From NCBI RefSeq assembly GCF_000971275.1, contig NZ_LAPV01000125.1, positions 1 to 44,766 on the forward strand: a stretch of 44,766 nt of DNA, in the 5' to 3' direction. Source of the DNA: Devosia psychrophila (GTDB taxonomy: Bacteria; Pseudomonadota; Alphaproteobacteria; Rhizobiales; Devosiaceae). The notes under the pieces are model-generated. The model worked only from the letters and a program-made list of their open reading frames with translations. It had not been told where the DNA came from and searched no databases. Made by a program: the position numbers and the translations under genes. This document shows positions 8,604 to 18,936 of this stretch, in pieces. The first letter of the stretch is position 1. Every line of letters starts with the position of its first letter.

Positions 8604-9668
8604 CTAAAATAGTTTAATTCCCTGGGGGTCAAACAGACGAAGCTCGCTTGGCTTCCAAGCGAAATGGATCAGCTTATTGACGGCTAGGTCTTCGCCTTCG
8701 CGCTGTTCAGCGACCAGATTTTGGCCATCGGACAGCTGGCAATATACGTAGCGAGTGCCGCCCAGATATTCGCAGAAATCGACCGTCGCCCGGAGCGTGC
8801 CGGGGGCCTCCGGAGATACCACCAGATGCTCGGGACGCAGGCCGACGGTCACCTTGCCGCCGTTGGCGGTATCAGTTGCCGGCACCTCGATTTCAGCACC
8901 TGCCACCACAACCTTACCGGTGCCTTGCACGCTTGCGGTCAGCAAGTTCATCCGTGGTGAACCGATGAAACCGGCGACGAAGGTATTGGCGGGGTGCTCA
9001 TACACTTCGCGCGGCGTGCCGACCTGCTCGACGACTCCGTCGCGCAGGACGACGATCTTGTCGGCCAGCGTCATCGCCTCGGTCTGATCGTGGGTGACAT
9101 AGACCATGGTATTGCCGAGTTCGCGATGCAGCCGAGCGATCTCAATGCGCATGGAGACGCGCAACTCGGCATCCAGATTGCTCAGCGGCTCGTCGAACAG
9201 AAATACCTGCGGCTTGCGCACGATTGCGCGGCCGATGGCGACACGCTGGCGCTGGCCGCCGGACAGCTGGCCGGGGCGGCGATCAAGCAGCGGCTCGATC
9301 TTGAGGATTTTCGCCGCCGCATCGACCTGGGCGGCGATCTCGGCCTTGGGCACATTGGCCATGGAGAGGCCGAAACCGAGGTTTTCCCGCACGCTCATAT
9401 GCGGATAGAGCGCGTAGGACTGGAACACCATGGCGATGCCGCGCTGGGACGGATCGAGGTCGGTGACATCCTTGCCGCCAATCTCGATATCGCCGTCGCT
9501 GACTTCCTCGAGCCCCGCAATCATGCGCAGCAGCGTCGACTTTCCGCAGCCGGAAGGGCCGACAAAGACGACGAATTCGCCTTCGCCCACTACAAGATCC
9601 ACGCCATGGATCACCTCGAGCGGACCAAAGCTCTTGCGGACCTGCCGCAGCCGCATGCCGTCGGTCAT
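8604..9668 (-). CDS. Sugar ABC transporter ATPase, MalK/UgpC type
   Basis: A 354-residue ATPase. Walker [10 protein letters not shown] is at about 37-45, then [14 protein letters not shown], Walker [13 protein letters not shown] and the H-loop VTHD. The C-terminal 110 residues form the MOP-like regulatory domain ([10 protein letters not shown]). This places it in the CUT1 class (MalK, UgpC, MsmK). The frame is open 19 codons upstream, but the ATG at 9668 overlaps the stop of the GH127 gene (ATGA) and matches the family start [15 protein letters not shown]. It energises the two permeases encoded upstream in the same operon. Confidence 0.92.
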   Translation of the reverse strand: MTDGMRLRQVRKSFGPLEVIHGVDLVVGEGEFVVFVGPSGCGKSTLLRMIAGLEEVSDGDIEIGGKDVTDLDPSQRGIAMVFQSYALYPHMSVRENLGFGLSMANVPKAEIAAQVDAAAKILKIEPLLDRRPGQLSGGQRQRVAIGRAIVRKPQVFLFDEPLSNLDAELRVSMRIEIARLHRELGNTMVYVTHDQTEAMTLADKIVVLRDGVVEQVGTPREVYEHPANTFVAGFIGSPRMNLLTASVQGTGKVVVAGAEIEVPATDTANGGKVTVGLRPEHLVVSPEAPGTLRATVDFCEYLGGTRYVYCQLSDGQNLVAEQREGEDLAVNKLIHFAWKPSELRLFDPQGIKLF

Positions 9669-11587
9669 GGCCGCTGTTCCGCGCGCACCCAGACCAGCAT
9701 TTCGCCCGGCTCGCGATTGTCCCACAGATGATAGGGCACCATGCGCGCGGTATCGGACTTGGCGCTCGGCACCGCGTCGCTATAGAGCGCGTCGCCCCAG
9801 CCGTCGGCGAGTTCGCGCAGCACCGGCAGGTCGATGGCGATGGCGCCGTTGAAGTTTGGGATGGTCGCCGTTTGCGATTGGCCCAGGCCATCCCCGAGCA
9901 GGATCGAGTTCAGGCCCACCGGGTTGTCGGCGCCTTCCAGGCAATAGACCAGCGGCCCGCGCATTACCGCGACCCGACCGGCGTTCTGCCGCACCTTCGG
10001 ATTGGCGCGTAGCGCGCGTGGCACCAGCGGCAAGTCCAGCCGCACGCTGTCCCCCGCCCGCCATTCGCGCTCGATGCGCGCATAACCGTCGACGGTGACG
10101 CTATCGACATCGACCTTCTGGCCGTTGACGGCGATGGCCGCACCCTTGGCCCAGGCCGGAATGCGCAGCGACAGCGCAAACGGCGTTGGCTTGTCCACCG
10201 CGACCGACAGGCCGATCGCACCATCCCAAGGATATTGCGTCTGCTGCGTCAGGGTCACCGCCCCGCCCGCCAGTTCGACTCGCGCTGTGCTTTCGCCATA
10301 GAGATGCACCGCGATTTCATCGTCGGCCACGCCATACATATACGAGCCGATCGAGGCGACAAGCCGCGCGATGTTCGGCGGGCAGCAGGGGCAGCGGTGC
10401 CAGATCCAGCGATGGTGTTTGCCGGCGCTTTCCAGCGGGTTTTCGTAGAAGAAGGTCTTGCCGTCGCGCGACAGGCCGGCGATAGCGCCGTTGTAGAGCG
10501 CCTGCTCCATGGTGTCGGCATACAGCCGGTTCGGCCCGCGCCCCAGCATGCGATTGGCCCAGAACACCAGGCCAACCGAGGCGCAGGTTTCGGCATAGGC
10601 ACTCTCATTGGGCAGGTCGTAATAGTCGGTGAAGCCCTCGTTCGCCGCCGCCGGCCCGATGCCACCGGTCAGGTACATCTGCTTTTGCGTCAGGTCGGCC
10701 CAGAGCGTTTCGAGCGCATGGGTCAGGCTGTCGTCATTGTACTCCGTGGCAATATCGGCCATGCCCGAATAGATATACATGGCCCGCACGGCGTGGCCGA
10801 CCACCTTGGTCTGGTCGCGCAGCGGCAGATGCGACTGGTTATATTCCAGCGTATTGGCCTGCACGCCCTTCGGATCGCGGCCATGCGCGATGGCTTCCTC
10901 GACGAAGAAATTGGGGGCCTGGCCACGCTCGTTGACGAAGAATTTTGCCAGTTCCATATAGCTGGTATTGCCGGTTTCGCGCGCCAGCCGCACCAGGGCC
11001 AGCTCGACCTCCTCGTGCCCGCAATAGCCGCGCACCTGACCCGGCCCGCGCCCGAAGCGCTTGACCATGTAGTCGGCCATCCGGCTCATCACGTCGAGGA
11101 ATTTGCGCTTGCCGGTAGCCTGATGATAGGCCACTGCGGCCTCGATCATGTGGCCGGCGCAATAGAGTTCGTGGAAATCGCGCAGGTTGGTCCACTTCCA
11201 TTCCGGCTTGATGCGCTGGAAGAAAGAATTGAGGTAACCGTCTGCGTCCTGCAGCTTTTCGTAGAGATCGATAATCGCGTCAGCCCGTGCTTCCAGCGCC
11301 GGATTGGGCTTGCGATAGAGCGAATAGGCAATGGTTTCGATGGATTTGGCCAGATCGCTGTCCCAGAACATCTGCGTCGTGCCAAGCCAGCCGAGGATGG
11401 GAATGACTAAGCCGGGATTGGGCGCATCCACATCGACCTGTTCGAGCATACGTGCCTCGATGCAGCGATCAAGCAGGATGGCGGCGGTTTCGTCGCAGAC
11501 GGCCTCCTGCCAATCGCCCCAGAAGCCGGCGACGTTGACGCTGGGTACGGGCAGAGGTCGGAATTGACGCGTGGTGGGCTGAGCCAT
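9665..11587 (-). CDS. GH127 beta-L-arabinofuranosidase-like glycoside hydrolase
   Basis: A 640-residue cytoplasmic (no signal peptide) alpha/alpha-barrel hydrolase of family GH127 (former DUF1680), similar in plan to HypBA1 of Bifidobacterium. The zinc and nucleophile centre can be read: Glu333 and Cys335 in YAETCASVG, and the Cys401-Cys402 pair in RCPCCPPN. In HypBA1 the equivalent Glu, Cys, Cys, Cys set binds zinc, and one Cys of the pair is the nucleophile. An upstream segment ([28 protein letters not shown]) fits the family barrel. It lies between the permeases and the ATPase of a sugar ABC operon, which suggests hydrolysis of imported arabinose oligosaccharides inside the cell. GH127 also has members with other substrates, so the sugar is inferred. 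Confidence 0.9.
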   Translation of the reverse strand: MAQPTTRQFRPLPVPSVNVAGFWGDWQEAVCDETAAILLDRCIEARMLEQVDVDAPNPGLVIPILGWLGTTQMFWDSDLAKSIETIAYSLYRKPNPALEARADAIIDLYEKLQDADGYLNSFFQRIKPEWKWTNLRDFHELYCAGHMIEAAVAYHQATGKRKFLDVMSRMADYMVKRFGRGPGQVRGYCGHEEVELALVRLARETGNTSYMELAKFFVNERGQAPNFFVEEAIAHGRDPKGVQANTLEYNQSHLPLRDQTKVVGHAVRAMYIYSGMADIATEYNDDSLTHALETLWADLTQKQMYLTGGIGPAAANEGFTDYYDLPNESAYAETCASVGLVFWANRMLGRGPNRLYADTMEQALYNGAIAGLSRDGKTFFYENPLESAGKHHRWIWHRCPCCPPNIARLVASIGSYMYGVADDEIAVHLYGESTARVELAGGAVTLTQQTQYPWDGAIGLSVAVDKPTPFALSLRIPAWAKGAAIAVNGQKVDVDSVTVDGYARIEREWRAGDSVRLDLPLVPRALRANPKVRQNAGRVAVMRGPLVYCLEGADNPVGLNSILLGDGLGQSQTATIPNFNGAIAIDLPVLRELADGWGDALYSDAVPSAKSDTARMVPYHLWDNREPGEMLVWVRAEQRP

Positions 11588-11609
11588 TTTGAGGTTCCGG
11601 GGGTTGGGA

Positions 11610-12476
11610 CTATTTGACCGCGCCGGCCATTAGGCCGCGCATGTAGTAGCGTTGCAGGATTAGGAACACGACGAGGCAGGGTATGGTCATCACCATGACG
11701 CCCGCCTGCACCGCGCCCCAATTGATCGCCCCGAGCCGGCCGGCGCGCACCGCCGTCATCAGCACCGGGAGGGTATATTTCTGGTTGTCGGACAAGAGGA
11801 TCAGTGCCGCGAGGAACTCGTTCCACGAATTGAGGAAGGCAAAGATGGCCACGGTGGCAACGCCGGGCATAACCAGCGGCAGCAGCACCTTGATCAGCAA
11901 TTTCAGGTCCCGGGCGCCGTCGATACGGGCGGCTTCCTCGATTTCGCGCGGCACCGCATCGAACGCGTTGCGCATCATGAACACCGAGAACGGCAGTTGC
12001 AGCGTCACGTAGACCAGTACTAACCCGACCAGGGAATTGTTGAGTCCAAGCTTGGCCAGGATGATGAACAGCGGCGTCAGGATCGACTGGAACGGGATCA
12101 TCAACGTGGCGATGATCAGCACGAAGAACACGTTCTTGAGCGGAAAGCGGTAGCGCGAGAAGCCGTAACCAGCGAGCAAGCTGACGATCACTGTCAGCAC
12201 AACCGTCGCCAGCGCCACGATGGTGGAATTGAAGATGTGCTGCCAGACGCCGGCACCGAAGGTATCGAGAACCGCATAGGTATCGAAGCTGATGCTGTTG
12301 GTCGGCCAGGGCGGCAGCGGCGGTTGCTGCGCCTCGCTGCCGGTGCGCAGCGAGGCCAGCCCAGTCCAGGCAAATGGCGCGAAGAAGAACAGCGCCGCGC
12401 CGATGCCAAAGGCATGGTAGCCGAAGCCGCCCCAGAATTTGCGGCGCTGGCGCGCCTGTTTTGCGGTCGCGCTCAT
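11610..12476 (-). CDS. Sugar ABC permease, MalG type
   Basis: A 288-residue inner-membrane permease of the CUT1 MalG class with six predicted helices. The EAA loop reads EIEEAARIDGARDLKLLIKVLLP split over the MALG-like segment, followed by FLNSWNEFLAALILLSD, the classic MalG C-terminal region. Its ATG overlaps the stop of the MalF-type gene, so the two are coupled. The gene ends 22 bases before the GH127 start. Confidence 0.92.
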   Translation of the reverse strand: MSATAKQARQRRKFWGGFGYHAFGIGAALFFFAPFAWTGLASLRTGSEAQQPPLPPWPTNSISFDTYAVLDTFGAGVWQHIFNSTIVALATVVLTVIVSLLAGYGFSRYRFPLKNVFFVLIIATLMIPFQSILTPLFIILAKLGLNNSLVGLVLVYVTLQLPFSVFMMRNAFDAVPREIEEAARIDGARDLKLLIKVLLPLVMPGVATVAIFAFLNSWNEFLAALILLSDNQKYTLPVLMTAVRAGRLGAINWGAVQAGVMVMTIPCLVVFLILQRYYMRGLMAGAVK

Positions 12477-13396
12477 TTGTCGTCTCCCACGCGCAGCAGG
12501 CGCAGTTGCACGACGCTCAGCGCGATCAGGATGGCCAGCAGCGCGATCGACAGCGCCGAGCCGTAGCCAAGGTGGAACGACACGAAGGACTGGTTGAAGA
12601 TGTAGTAGACCACCGAAATCATCCGGTTCTGCGGCCCGCCACTGGTCATGATGTAGAACTGGTCGAAAGCCAGCACCGAGCCGGTGACGGAGAGGATCAG
12701 CGCCAGCGCAATCGTGCGGCGCATCAATGGCAGGGTCAGGTGGCGGAAGCGCTGCCAGCGCCCCGCGCCATCAATCCGCGCGGCTTCGTTGAGTTCAACC
12801 GGGATCGACTGCAGCCCGGTCAGCAGGATGATCATGGTGAAGCCCGCGACCTTCCACACCACCATGACGATGATGGTCCAGAACGCACTATCGAAGGTAG
12901 CCAGAAGGTTCACCTTCTTACCCGTGACACCCATCATGCGGATAGCCGGGCCGATGAGACCGCTATCGACATTGGCCAGCCAGACCCAGAGCAGCGAGGC
13001 CGTCGCAAGACCCACCACGACCGGCATGAAGAACACCGTGCGGTAGAACCCTACCCCGCGCCGTTGCTTCTCGACGAAAATCGCCAGCGGAAACGCCACG
13101 ACGAAAATCGCGATCGTGGTGATGACAGTGTAATAGGCGGTGAATTTCAGCGCGGTGAAGAACCGGTTGTCGGTCAACAGGCGGACATAGTTGCCCAGCC
13201 CGATCCATTCTGGCTGACCCAGCAGCGGCCAGTCGTGAAAGCTCATCCAGAAGGTGAACAGCACCGGGACGACGAAGAACACGATGACAAGCGCCATGGC
13301 CGGCGCGATATAAAGCAGCCCCTGCCATTGCCCCATGCGGGCGCGGCGGCGGCGCGACCGCGCTGGCACGGCCAAGGTAAGAGCGGGACTGGTCAT
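12473..13396 (-). CDS. Sugar ABC permease, MalF/UgpA type
   Basis: A 307-residue permease with a short basic N-terminus (RSRRRRARMGQWQG) before the first helix, six membrane segments, and an EAA motif (LNEAARIDGAGRWQRFRHLTLP). This is the CUT1 MalF/UgpA pattern. It is the first permease after the binding protein and forms the channel with the MalG-type partner, with which it overlaps by four bases. Confidence 0.92.
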   Translation of the reverse strand: MTSPALTLAVPARSRRRRARMGQWQGLLYIAPAMALVIVFFVVPVLFTFWMSFHDWPLLGQPEWIGLGNYVRLLTDNRFFTALKFTAYYTVITTIAIFVVAFPLAIFVEKQRRGVGFYRTVFFMPVVVGLATASLLWVWLANVDSGLIGPAIRMMGVTGKKVNLLATFDSAFWTIIVMVVWKVAGFTMIILLTGLQSIPVELNEAARIDGAGRWQRFRHLTLPLMRRTIALALILSVTGSVLAFDQFYIMTSGGPQNRMISVVYYIFNQSFVSFHLGYGSALSIALLAILIALSVVQLRLLRVGDDK

Positions 13397-13417
13397 CGTT
13401 TGGCTCCAGACGAAGAG

Positions 13418-13440
13418 AGCCGGGAGCGAAGCCCCCGGCT
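13418..13440 (-). terminator. Hairpin between binding-protein and permease genes
   Basis: AGCCGGG and CCCGGCT form a 7-bp GC stem with a nine-base loop in the 50-base gap after the solute-binding-protein stop. Such hairpins often stabilise the binding-protein mRNA and reduce read-through, giving more binding protein than permease. That role is inferred. Confidence 0.5.
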
Positions 13441-13446
13441 GTTGGC

Positions 13447-14685
13447 TTACTTCGCGTTGTCGATGATCGACTGCATTTCGGCCTGCGCATCGGCGAAGGC
13501 TGCATCCACATCATCGCCGTAGATGGCGGCGTTGATGAAGGTGGACCATGGCCCATTGCCAGAGTTGATGAGGTCGTTGAACAGCACGGTGTAGGGCGTC
13601 TTGGCGGTCGCAATGGCGTCGACAGCGACTTGCAGGCGCGGATCGAGGCCCTTGAGCACGTCGGCGGCAATGTCGCTGCGGGTCGGCAGGCTGCCATTGG
13701 TGGCGAAGACCTTCTGGGCTTCAGGCGAGTACATGTATTCGATGAATTCCTTCACCGCAGCGAGACGCGGGCTGCCCTTGGTCACGACGATATTGTCGCC
13801 GCCGGCAAAGGACGAGGTGCCGCTGGTGATGCCCGGAATCGGCGCGATGCCGAAGTGCAGGTCAGGATACTCATTGATCATGGTGCCGATGGCGAAGGCG
13901 CCCAAGCTCTGCTGGCCGATCTTGCCATTGGTGAAGCTGAGGAAATTGGTGCCATTGTCGGTGGCGGCGCTTTCCGGAACCAGGTCCTTGACGACCATGG
14001 AGCGGTATTTTTCGATGGCAGCGCGCATTTCGGGCGTGTCGAGCGTCGCCGTCTGCGCATCCTCGGACAGGATATCCTTGCCTTCGGCCCAGACCAGCGG
14101 GGTAAAGGTGAAGATCATGCAGCCGCCACAGCCGCCGCCGGAGAAGTAAAAGCCATAGGTGTCGTCGCCGAGCGCACGGATCTTTTCGGCATTGGCCTCG
14201 ATTTCGTCCCAGCTGGTCGGCGCCTTTTCGGGATCGAGGCCGGCGGCAGTGTAGAGGTCCTTGTTCCAAGCGAAAACCGAGGTTTCCACCGAGAGCGGCA
14301 GGCCGTAATTCTTGCCGTCATAGGTGCCCAGCTTCACATGCGAAGGCGCCAGAGCGTCGAAATAGGGCAGGGCATGCGCCCAATCGGTAAGGTCCTCCAA
14401 CTGGCCTGCTGCCGCAAAAGAGGGTGTGTAGATCAGATCGAGAGACAGGGCATCCGGCGCCTGGCCGCCGGCAATGGCGGTAGCATATTTCTGCACCAAC
14501 TCGGCAAACGGTACTTCGGTCAAGGCGACCTGGTTTTCGTGGCTCTCGTTATAGGCCTTCACCACGCCAGTAAACGCGGCGCCGATGCCGGTGCGGACCC
14601 ACATATTGATCGTGTCAGCCGCCGAAGCGCTGGACACCAGGCACAGCGTGGCGACGCTGGCAGTTGCTAGAAGACGTTTAAGCAT
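13447..14685 (-). CDS. Sugar ABC transporter substrate-binding protein (family 1)
   Basis: A 412-residue periplasmic protein. A Sec signal peptide (MLKRLLATASVATLCLVSSASA) precedes ADTINMWVRTGIG. The SBP_bac_1 body shows NESHENQV-type early sequence, PDALSLDLIYTPSFAAAGQL, YGLPLSVETSVFAWNKDLY and a late FAGGDNIVVTKGSP. The frame is open further upstream, but the ATG at 14685 gives the signal peptide and has a GGGAGG-like site just before it. It starts 50 bases after the LacI stop and begins the transporter part of the operon. Confidence 0.92.
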   Translation of the reverse strand: MLKRLLATASVATLCLVSSASAADTINMWVRTGIGAAFTGVVKAYNESHENQVALTEVPFAELVQKYATAIAGGQAPDALSLDLIYTPSFAAAGQLEDLTDWAHALPYFDALAPSHVKLGTYDGKNYGLPLSVETSVFAWNKDLYTAAGLDPEKAPTSWDEIEANAEKIRALGDDTYGFYFSGGGCGGCMIFTFTPLVWAEGKDILSEDAQTATLDTPEMRAAIEKYRSMVVKDLVPESAATDNGTNFLSFTNGKIGQQSLGAFAIGTMINEYPDLHFGIAPIPGITSGTSSFAGGDNIVVTKGSPRLAAVKEFIEYMYSPEAQKVFATNGSLPTRSDIAADVLKGLDPRLQVAVDAIATAKTPYTVLFNDLINSGNGPWSTFINAAIYGDDVDAAFADAQAEMQSIIDNAK

Positions 14686-14735
14686 TTCATTCCTCCCTGT
14701 TAGGACCTTCAAACACGCCGGCCCATGGCGTAACT

Positions 14736-15755
14736 TCAGCCTGCTTCTACTCCTCCGCAGGTTTGGCGCACGACGAGCTGGCAGGGCAGTTTCCGGATTC
14801 CCGGTTCTACTGACTTGCCTTCCGCCATCGCCAAAACCGTCAGCCCGGCCTCCTTGCCGAGCGTCTTGAGGTTCATATCCACACTGGTCAGCGGCGGACG
14901 CGTTGCCGCCGCGACGATTTCCCAATTGTCGAACCCGACCACCGACACGTCACCCGGCACACCGACGCCGCGCTCCCGCAACGCATCGACGACGCCGCGC
15001 GCGATTTGGTCATTGCCGCAAAAAATACCGTCTGGGCGCGGGCGGTCACCACCCCACAACTGCGCTACGGCCTCGTGACCCCAGGCTTCGGACCATTTGC
15101 CGTGGAGAATTTCCGCGCCCGCCCCGATGATCTCAGAATAGGCATCGGCGCGCACCTTCACGGAGGCAAAGGTGGTCGGCCCGGTGACGTGAACGATGCT
15201 CTGGCGGCCCAAGCCAACCATCCATTGCACCGCTTCGCGGGAACCCTGCGCATCGTCAGAGACGAAGCGCACGCTATCGTCCGGCCCATCGGTAAAAGCA
15301 TAGACCACCGGCACCGCAAGGTGACCCAGATCCACCGGCAGCCGCCGGTCGATGCGCTTGCCGGATGCGATGATGCCATCGACCTGCTTGTCCAGCATGG
15401 CGTCGACATGGATCTTGGCAAGCGCTGGATCGTCCTCGATTGTGCACAAAAATACTGACACGCCGTGATCGACCAGTGCCTCGGAAATGCCCGCCATGAG
15501 CGGCAGGGTAAAACGCCCATAAGTATCGTTGGTCAAAAGGCCGATTGTGAAGCTGCGTTTGCTGAGCAGCCCGCGCGCCATCGCATTGGGCCGGAAGCCA
15601 AGTTCGATCGCAGCGCGCTTGACCCGCTCGCGCGTCTCCGGCGCCATCCGGCCAGTGTCGTTGAGCGCTTTAGAGGCCGTCGCAACGCTGACGCCAGCCG
15701 CCATGGCGACGTCATATATGCGTACGCGCTCAGACTTTCTGGCCTGCTGTTCCAC
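14736..15755 (-). CDS. LacI-family repressor of the GH127/sugar ABC operon
   Basis: A 339-residue regulator. The LacI helix-turn-helix covers about residues 12-60 (VRIYDVAMAAGVSVATASKA and LNDTGRMAPETRERVKRAA), and the periplasmic-binding-like effector domain follows (IGLLTNDTYGRFTLPLMAGI, DGIFCGNDQIARGVVDALRE, VSVVGFDNWE). The reading frame begins at an ATG at 15827, but that stretch contains two LacI-type operators. The GTG at 15755, lying after the operators and 11 codons before the DNA-binding motif, gives the normal family length and is chosen here. It is the first gene of the operon, so autoregulation is likely. Confidence 0.85.
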   Translation of the reverse strand: MEQQARKSERVRIYDVAMAAGVSVATASKALNDTGRMAPETRERVKRAAIELGFRPNAMARGLLSKRSFTIGLLTNDTYGRFTLPLMAGISEALVDHGVSVFLCTIEDDPALAKIHVDAMLDKQVDGIIASGKRIDRRLPVDLGHLAVPVVYAFTDGPDDSVRFVSDDAQGSREAVQWMVGLGRQSIVHVTGPTTFASVKVRADAYSEIIGAGAEILHGKWSEAWGHEAVAQLWGGDRPRPDGIFCGNDQIARGVVDALRERGVGVPGDVSVVGFDNWEIVAAATRPPLTSVDMNLKTLGKEAGLTVLAMAEGKSVEPGIRKLPCQLVVRQTCGGVEAG

Positions 15756-15773
15756 CTGAATTCCACAATTGAG

Positions 15774-15803
15774 AAAACGTTTGCGCAATTGATAAAACGT
15801 TTT
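15774..15803. promoter_or_regulatory. Tandem LacI-type operators
   Basis: Two palindromic boxes, AAAACGTTT (15774-15782) and AAAACGTTTT (15794-15803), have AACGTT cores exactly 20 bp apart, two helical turns. The CG-centred AAACGTTT form is typical of LacI/GalR-family sites. They sit just upstream of the chosen lacI GTG start, where bound repressor would block the operon promoter. Confidence 0.72.
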
Positions 15804-16361
15804 CTCACATGTGATTTTGTGCGTCAATACGGCATTTGACCTAAATGCGTTGGCTAAAAACTACCGAGGTTGGCAAGCAGGCTTCCGGCTACGCTGCCTC
15901 CTAAGACGATGAAATCGAAGGTCAGGTCGGCGCGGCCATGTGTGCAAGCTCCATTCAAACCGTTGCCAACTCTGACTACTTTGGCGGCATCTGCAATTCG
16001 CTGCTCGTTGCAGCGGCATAAGTTGCAGTCATGCAGCATTTCTCGATACGCAAGTTGAAGGACGAAACGAATTGCACTGCCAGACGCTCTACGATCAGCA
16101 CGGAATAACGGTCTGTATCGATCAGAAAATTGAATAAAAGCATGCGTTGATGCATGCCTTGGCAGTGTGCCGACCGTCGACCGATCGGACTGGTCAACAT
16201 CGATTTTCCAACCCGTCGGATTTCTATCTGCGCATCACCGTGCAATCCCGTGTCCTGCACTTGTAGTCTTCCACGGACGGTATGCGTTGGCCGTTCTGCG
16301 ACTGTGCGCGTTTCCAAAGCGCCCAACCAGCGTGCACACGTCCAAGGCGATTGCTTCAGTT
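15804..16361. other. Mostly non-coding stretch upstream of lacI
   Basis: About 560 bases with the presumed lacI-operon promoter at its left end, a possible oxidoreductase remnant at 15854-15926 and otherwise no readable protein family. Several 60-120 codon frames exist on both strands but lack ribosome binding sites and domain resemblance. Confidence 0.5.
15854..15926 (-). pseudogene. Possible N-terminal remnant of a GMC oxidoreductase
   Basis: The minus-strand translation reads LTFDFIVLGGSVAGSLLANL and then meets a stop. This resembles the N-terminal dinucleotide-binding beta-alpha-beta of GMC (choline dehydrogenase-like) flavoenzymes, which start DYIVVGGGSAGxVLANRLS. Only about 20 residues match, there is no start codon in place and nothing follows. 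It may be a relic or chance. Confidence 0.28.
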
Positions 16362-16452
16362 GACCTCACCCTGAGCCTGTCGAAGGACGAGGTCGCGGCA
16401 TCCCAGCCTCCACGCGCTCGACCTCGTGGTTCGACAGGCTCACCATGAGGTC
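16362..16452. repeat. Palindromic repeat with 34-bp imperfect arms
   Basis: Left arm 16362-16395 and right arm 16419-16452 are reverse complements at 29 of 34 positions, including the shared core tgagcctgtcgaa. In translation the repeat gives the familiar spurious peptides LSLSKDE and VRQAHHEV, which are widespread in alphaproteobacterial intergenic regions. It is therefore a member of a known kind of dispersed hairpin repeat and not a gene. Confidence 0.75.
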
Positions 16453-16560
16453 TCTGCTGCATCGAATTTGTGGGCGATATTCAAACAAATAGCGCCAATC
16501 GCACAAACTGATTGCGATGACGCCAATCCGGTGCGTAAGCCCGCGAAGGCGCAGCTTCAG

Positions 16561-16725
16561 CGCCCGAGCACGCTGCACCAGGCCATGGTGCACGAAAACG
16601 AACGCTCGGGCGCCACCTGGACGCTCGAATGGCTGACCCTACCAAAAGTCGTGCTCACCACGGGGGCCAGCCTGCGCCTTGGCCTGCAACTGATTCAGCA
16701 GATGCAGGTGGCGCCCACCCGTTAG
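16561..16725 (+). pseudogene. C-terminal fragment of a PcaB/adenylosuccinate-lyase-like enzyme
   Basis: The last 54 residues of a plus-strand frame contain HQAMVHENERSGATWTLEWL followed by TLPKVVLTTGASLRLGLQLI. This matches the C-terminal helices of the fumarase/aspartase-superfamily lyases of the adenylosuccinate lyase and 3-carboxy-cis,cis-muconate cycloisomerase type (EHER...WxxEW...LPxxxxLTxGAL). The N-terminal 80 percent is missing, and the upstream part of the frame is palindromic repeat. It is a truncated relic, perhaps of a lost aromatic-degradation gene beside the aldehyde dehydrogenase operon. Confidence 0.55.
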
Positions 16726-16736
16726 CGGCGGGCGCC
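16710..16736. terminator. Hairpin between the lyase relic and the aldehyde dehydrogenase gene
   Basis: GGCGCCC (16710-16716) pairs with GGGCGCC (16730-16736) around a GC-rich loop, between convergent reading frames and nine bases from the aldehyde dehydrogenase stop. There is no clear T-run, so it is a possible terminator for the liv-type operon. Confidence 0.45.
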
Positions 16737-16744
16737 GAACTACC

Positions 16745-18192
16745 TTAGATCGGATAGTGGATCGGGCCGTCCTGCACGGTGATCCAGCGCAGTTCGGTGA
16801 ATTCGGCAATGCCCGCCTTGCCGCCAAAGCGGCCATAGCCAGAAGCTTTTACCCCGCCGAACGGCATCTGCGCTTCGTCATGAACGGTTGGACCGTTGAC
16901 GTGGCAGATCCCGGATTCGATGCGAGCGGCCACGCTCATGGCCCGGGTGACGTCGCGACCGAAGACGGCGGCGGAGAGGCCATATTCGGTGTCGTTGGCG
17001 ACGCGCACGGCTTCATCGACACTGCCGACGCGGATCACGGCGACGACGGGACCGAAGGATTCATCGCGATAGAGTTTCATGCCCGGGGTGACGCCATCGA
17101 CGACGGTCGCCTGCATGATAGTGCCTTCGATGCCGCCCCCCGCGACGACGCGCGCGCCCTTGGCCACCGCGTCCTTGATCAGCGCATCGATGCGCTGGGC
17201 CGCGCTGAGGTCCACAAGGCATCCCAGCGGGGTATTGCCGGCACGCGGATCACCGGCCTTGAGCGAGGATGCCTTGGCGGCCAGCGCGGCGACGAACTGG
17301 TCGGCGATTTTGTCGTCAACGACGATGCGCTCGGTCGACATGCAGATCTGGCCCTGGTTCATATAGGCGCCAAAGGCCGCCGCGGCGACGGCCTGCTCCA
17401 GATCGGCATCGTCGAGCACCACGAGCGGCGCCTTGCCGCCAAGCTCCAGCAGAGCCGGCTTGAGGTTGCGGGCCGACAGTTCGGCAATGTGGCGGCCGAC
17501 GCGGGTCGAGCCGGTGAAGTTGACGCGTCGGATCGCCTTGTGGGCGATCAGCGCCTCCACCAACTCGGGCGCATCTTCCGGCGCATTGGAGACGACATTG
17601 AGCACGCCCGGTGGCAGGCCTGCCTCTAACAGCGCATCGGCAATCAGCCTATGCGTGCGCGGGCAGATTTCGCTGGACTTGAACACCACGGTATTGCCAC
17701 AGGCCAACGGCGTGGCAAGCGAGCGCACGCCCAGGATCACCGGGGCATTCCATGGCGCTATGGAGAGCACCACGCCGGCCGCCTGGCGCACGCCATAGGC
17801 GGTCGAGCCGGGGCGGTTGGTGGGGATGATCTCGCCGGTGATCTGGGTGGTCAGCGAGGCGGCCTCGCGCAGCATGTCGGCGGCCAGCATGACGTTGAAG
17901 CTGGCCCAGCCGGCGGTGGCGCCGGTCTCCGCCCCCATGGCGGCGATAAAGTCATCCGTACGCGCCTGCAGGCGATCTGCTGCAGCCAGCAGGATCTTGC
18001 GGCGAGCGGCAGGAGCGGTCTTGCTCCAGGCGGGGAAGGCGGCTGCGGCGGCATCGGCGGCGCGCAGGGCGTCGTCGACGGTGGCGGCGGCGGCGCGGGT
18101 GGCCAGTTCGCCGGTGATGGGATTGTTGCGCTCGAAGGTGCCGCCGCCGGTGGCTTCGGATTCCTCGTTATTGATGAGCAGGCCGAGATCGG

Positions 18193-18196
<4 letters not shown>
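16745..18196 (-). CDS. NAD(P)-dependent aldehyde dehydrogenase, aromatic-aldehyde type
   Basis: A 483-residue aldehyde dehydrogenase. The active site is complete: Asn150 (APWNAP), general-base Glu251 (LLELGGKAP), nucleophile Cys285 (NQGQICMSTERI), and FTGSTRVG for the cofactor. Sequence style and length resemble salicylaldehyde, benzaldehyde and vanillin dehydrogenases more than betaine-aldehyde enzymes, but the substrate cannot be fixed from sequence. The start overlaps the LivF stop (ATGA), so it is the last gene of the branched-chain-type ABC operon. This context suggests oxidation of an aldehyde derived from the imported compound. Confidence 0.9.

Positions 18197-18928
<732 letters not shown>

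Positions 18929-18936
<8 letters not shown>

Noticed and set aside
10235..11410. 391-codon frame antisense to GH127
   Set aside because: It overlaps the readable catalytic residues of GH127 on the other strand and gives an His/Arg-rich translation without family resemblance.
12374..13522. 382-codon frame antisense to the MalF-type permease
   Set aside because: The translation is rich in Arg, Asp, His and Gln, typical of the complement of membrane-helix codons.
16362..16452. CRISPR-like repeat
   Set aside because: Only one inverted pair occurs, with no direct-repeat array or spacers; it is an intergenic palindrome.
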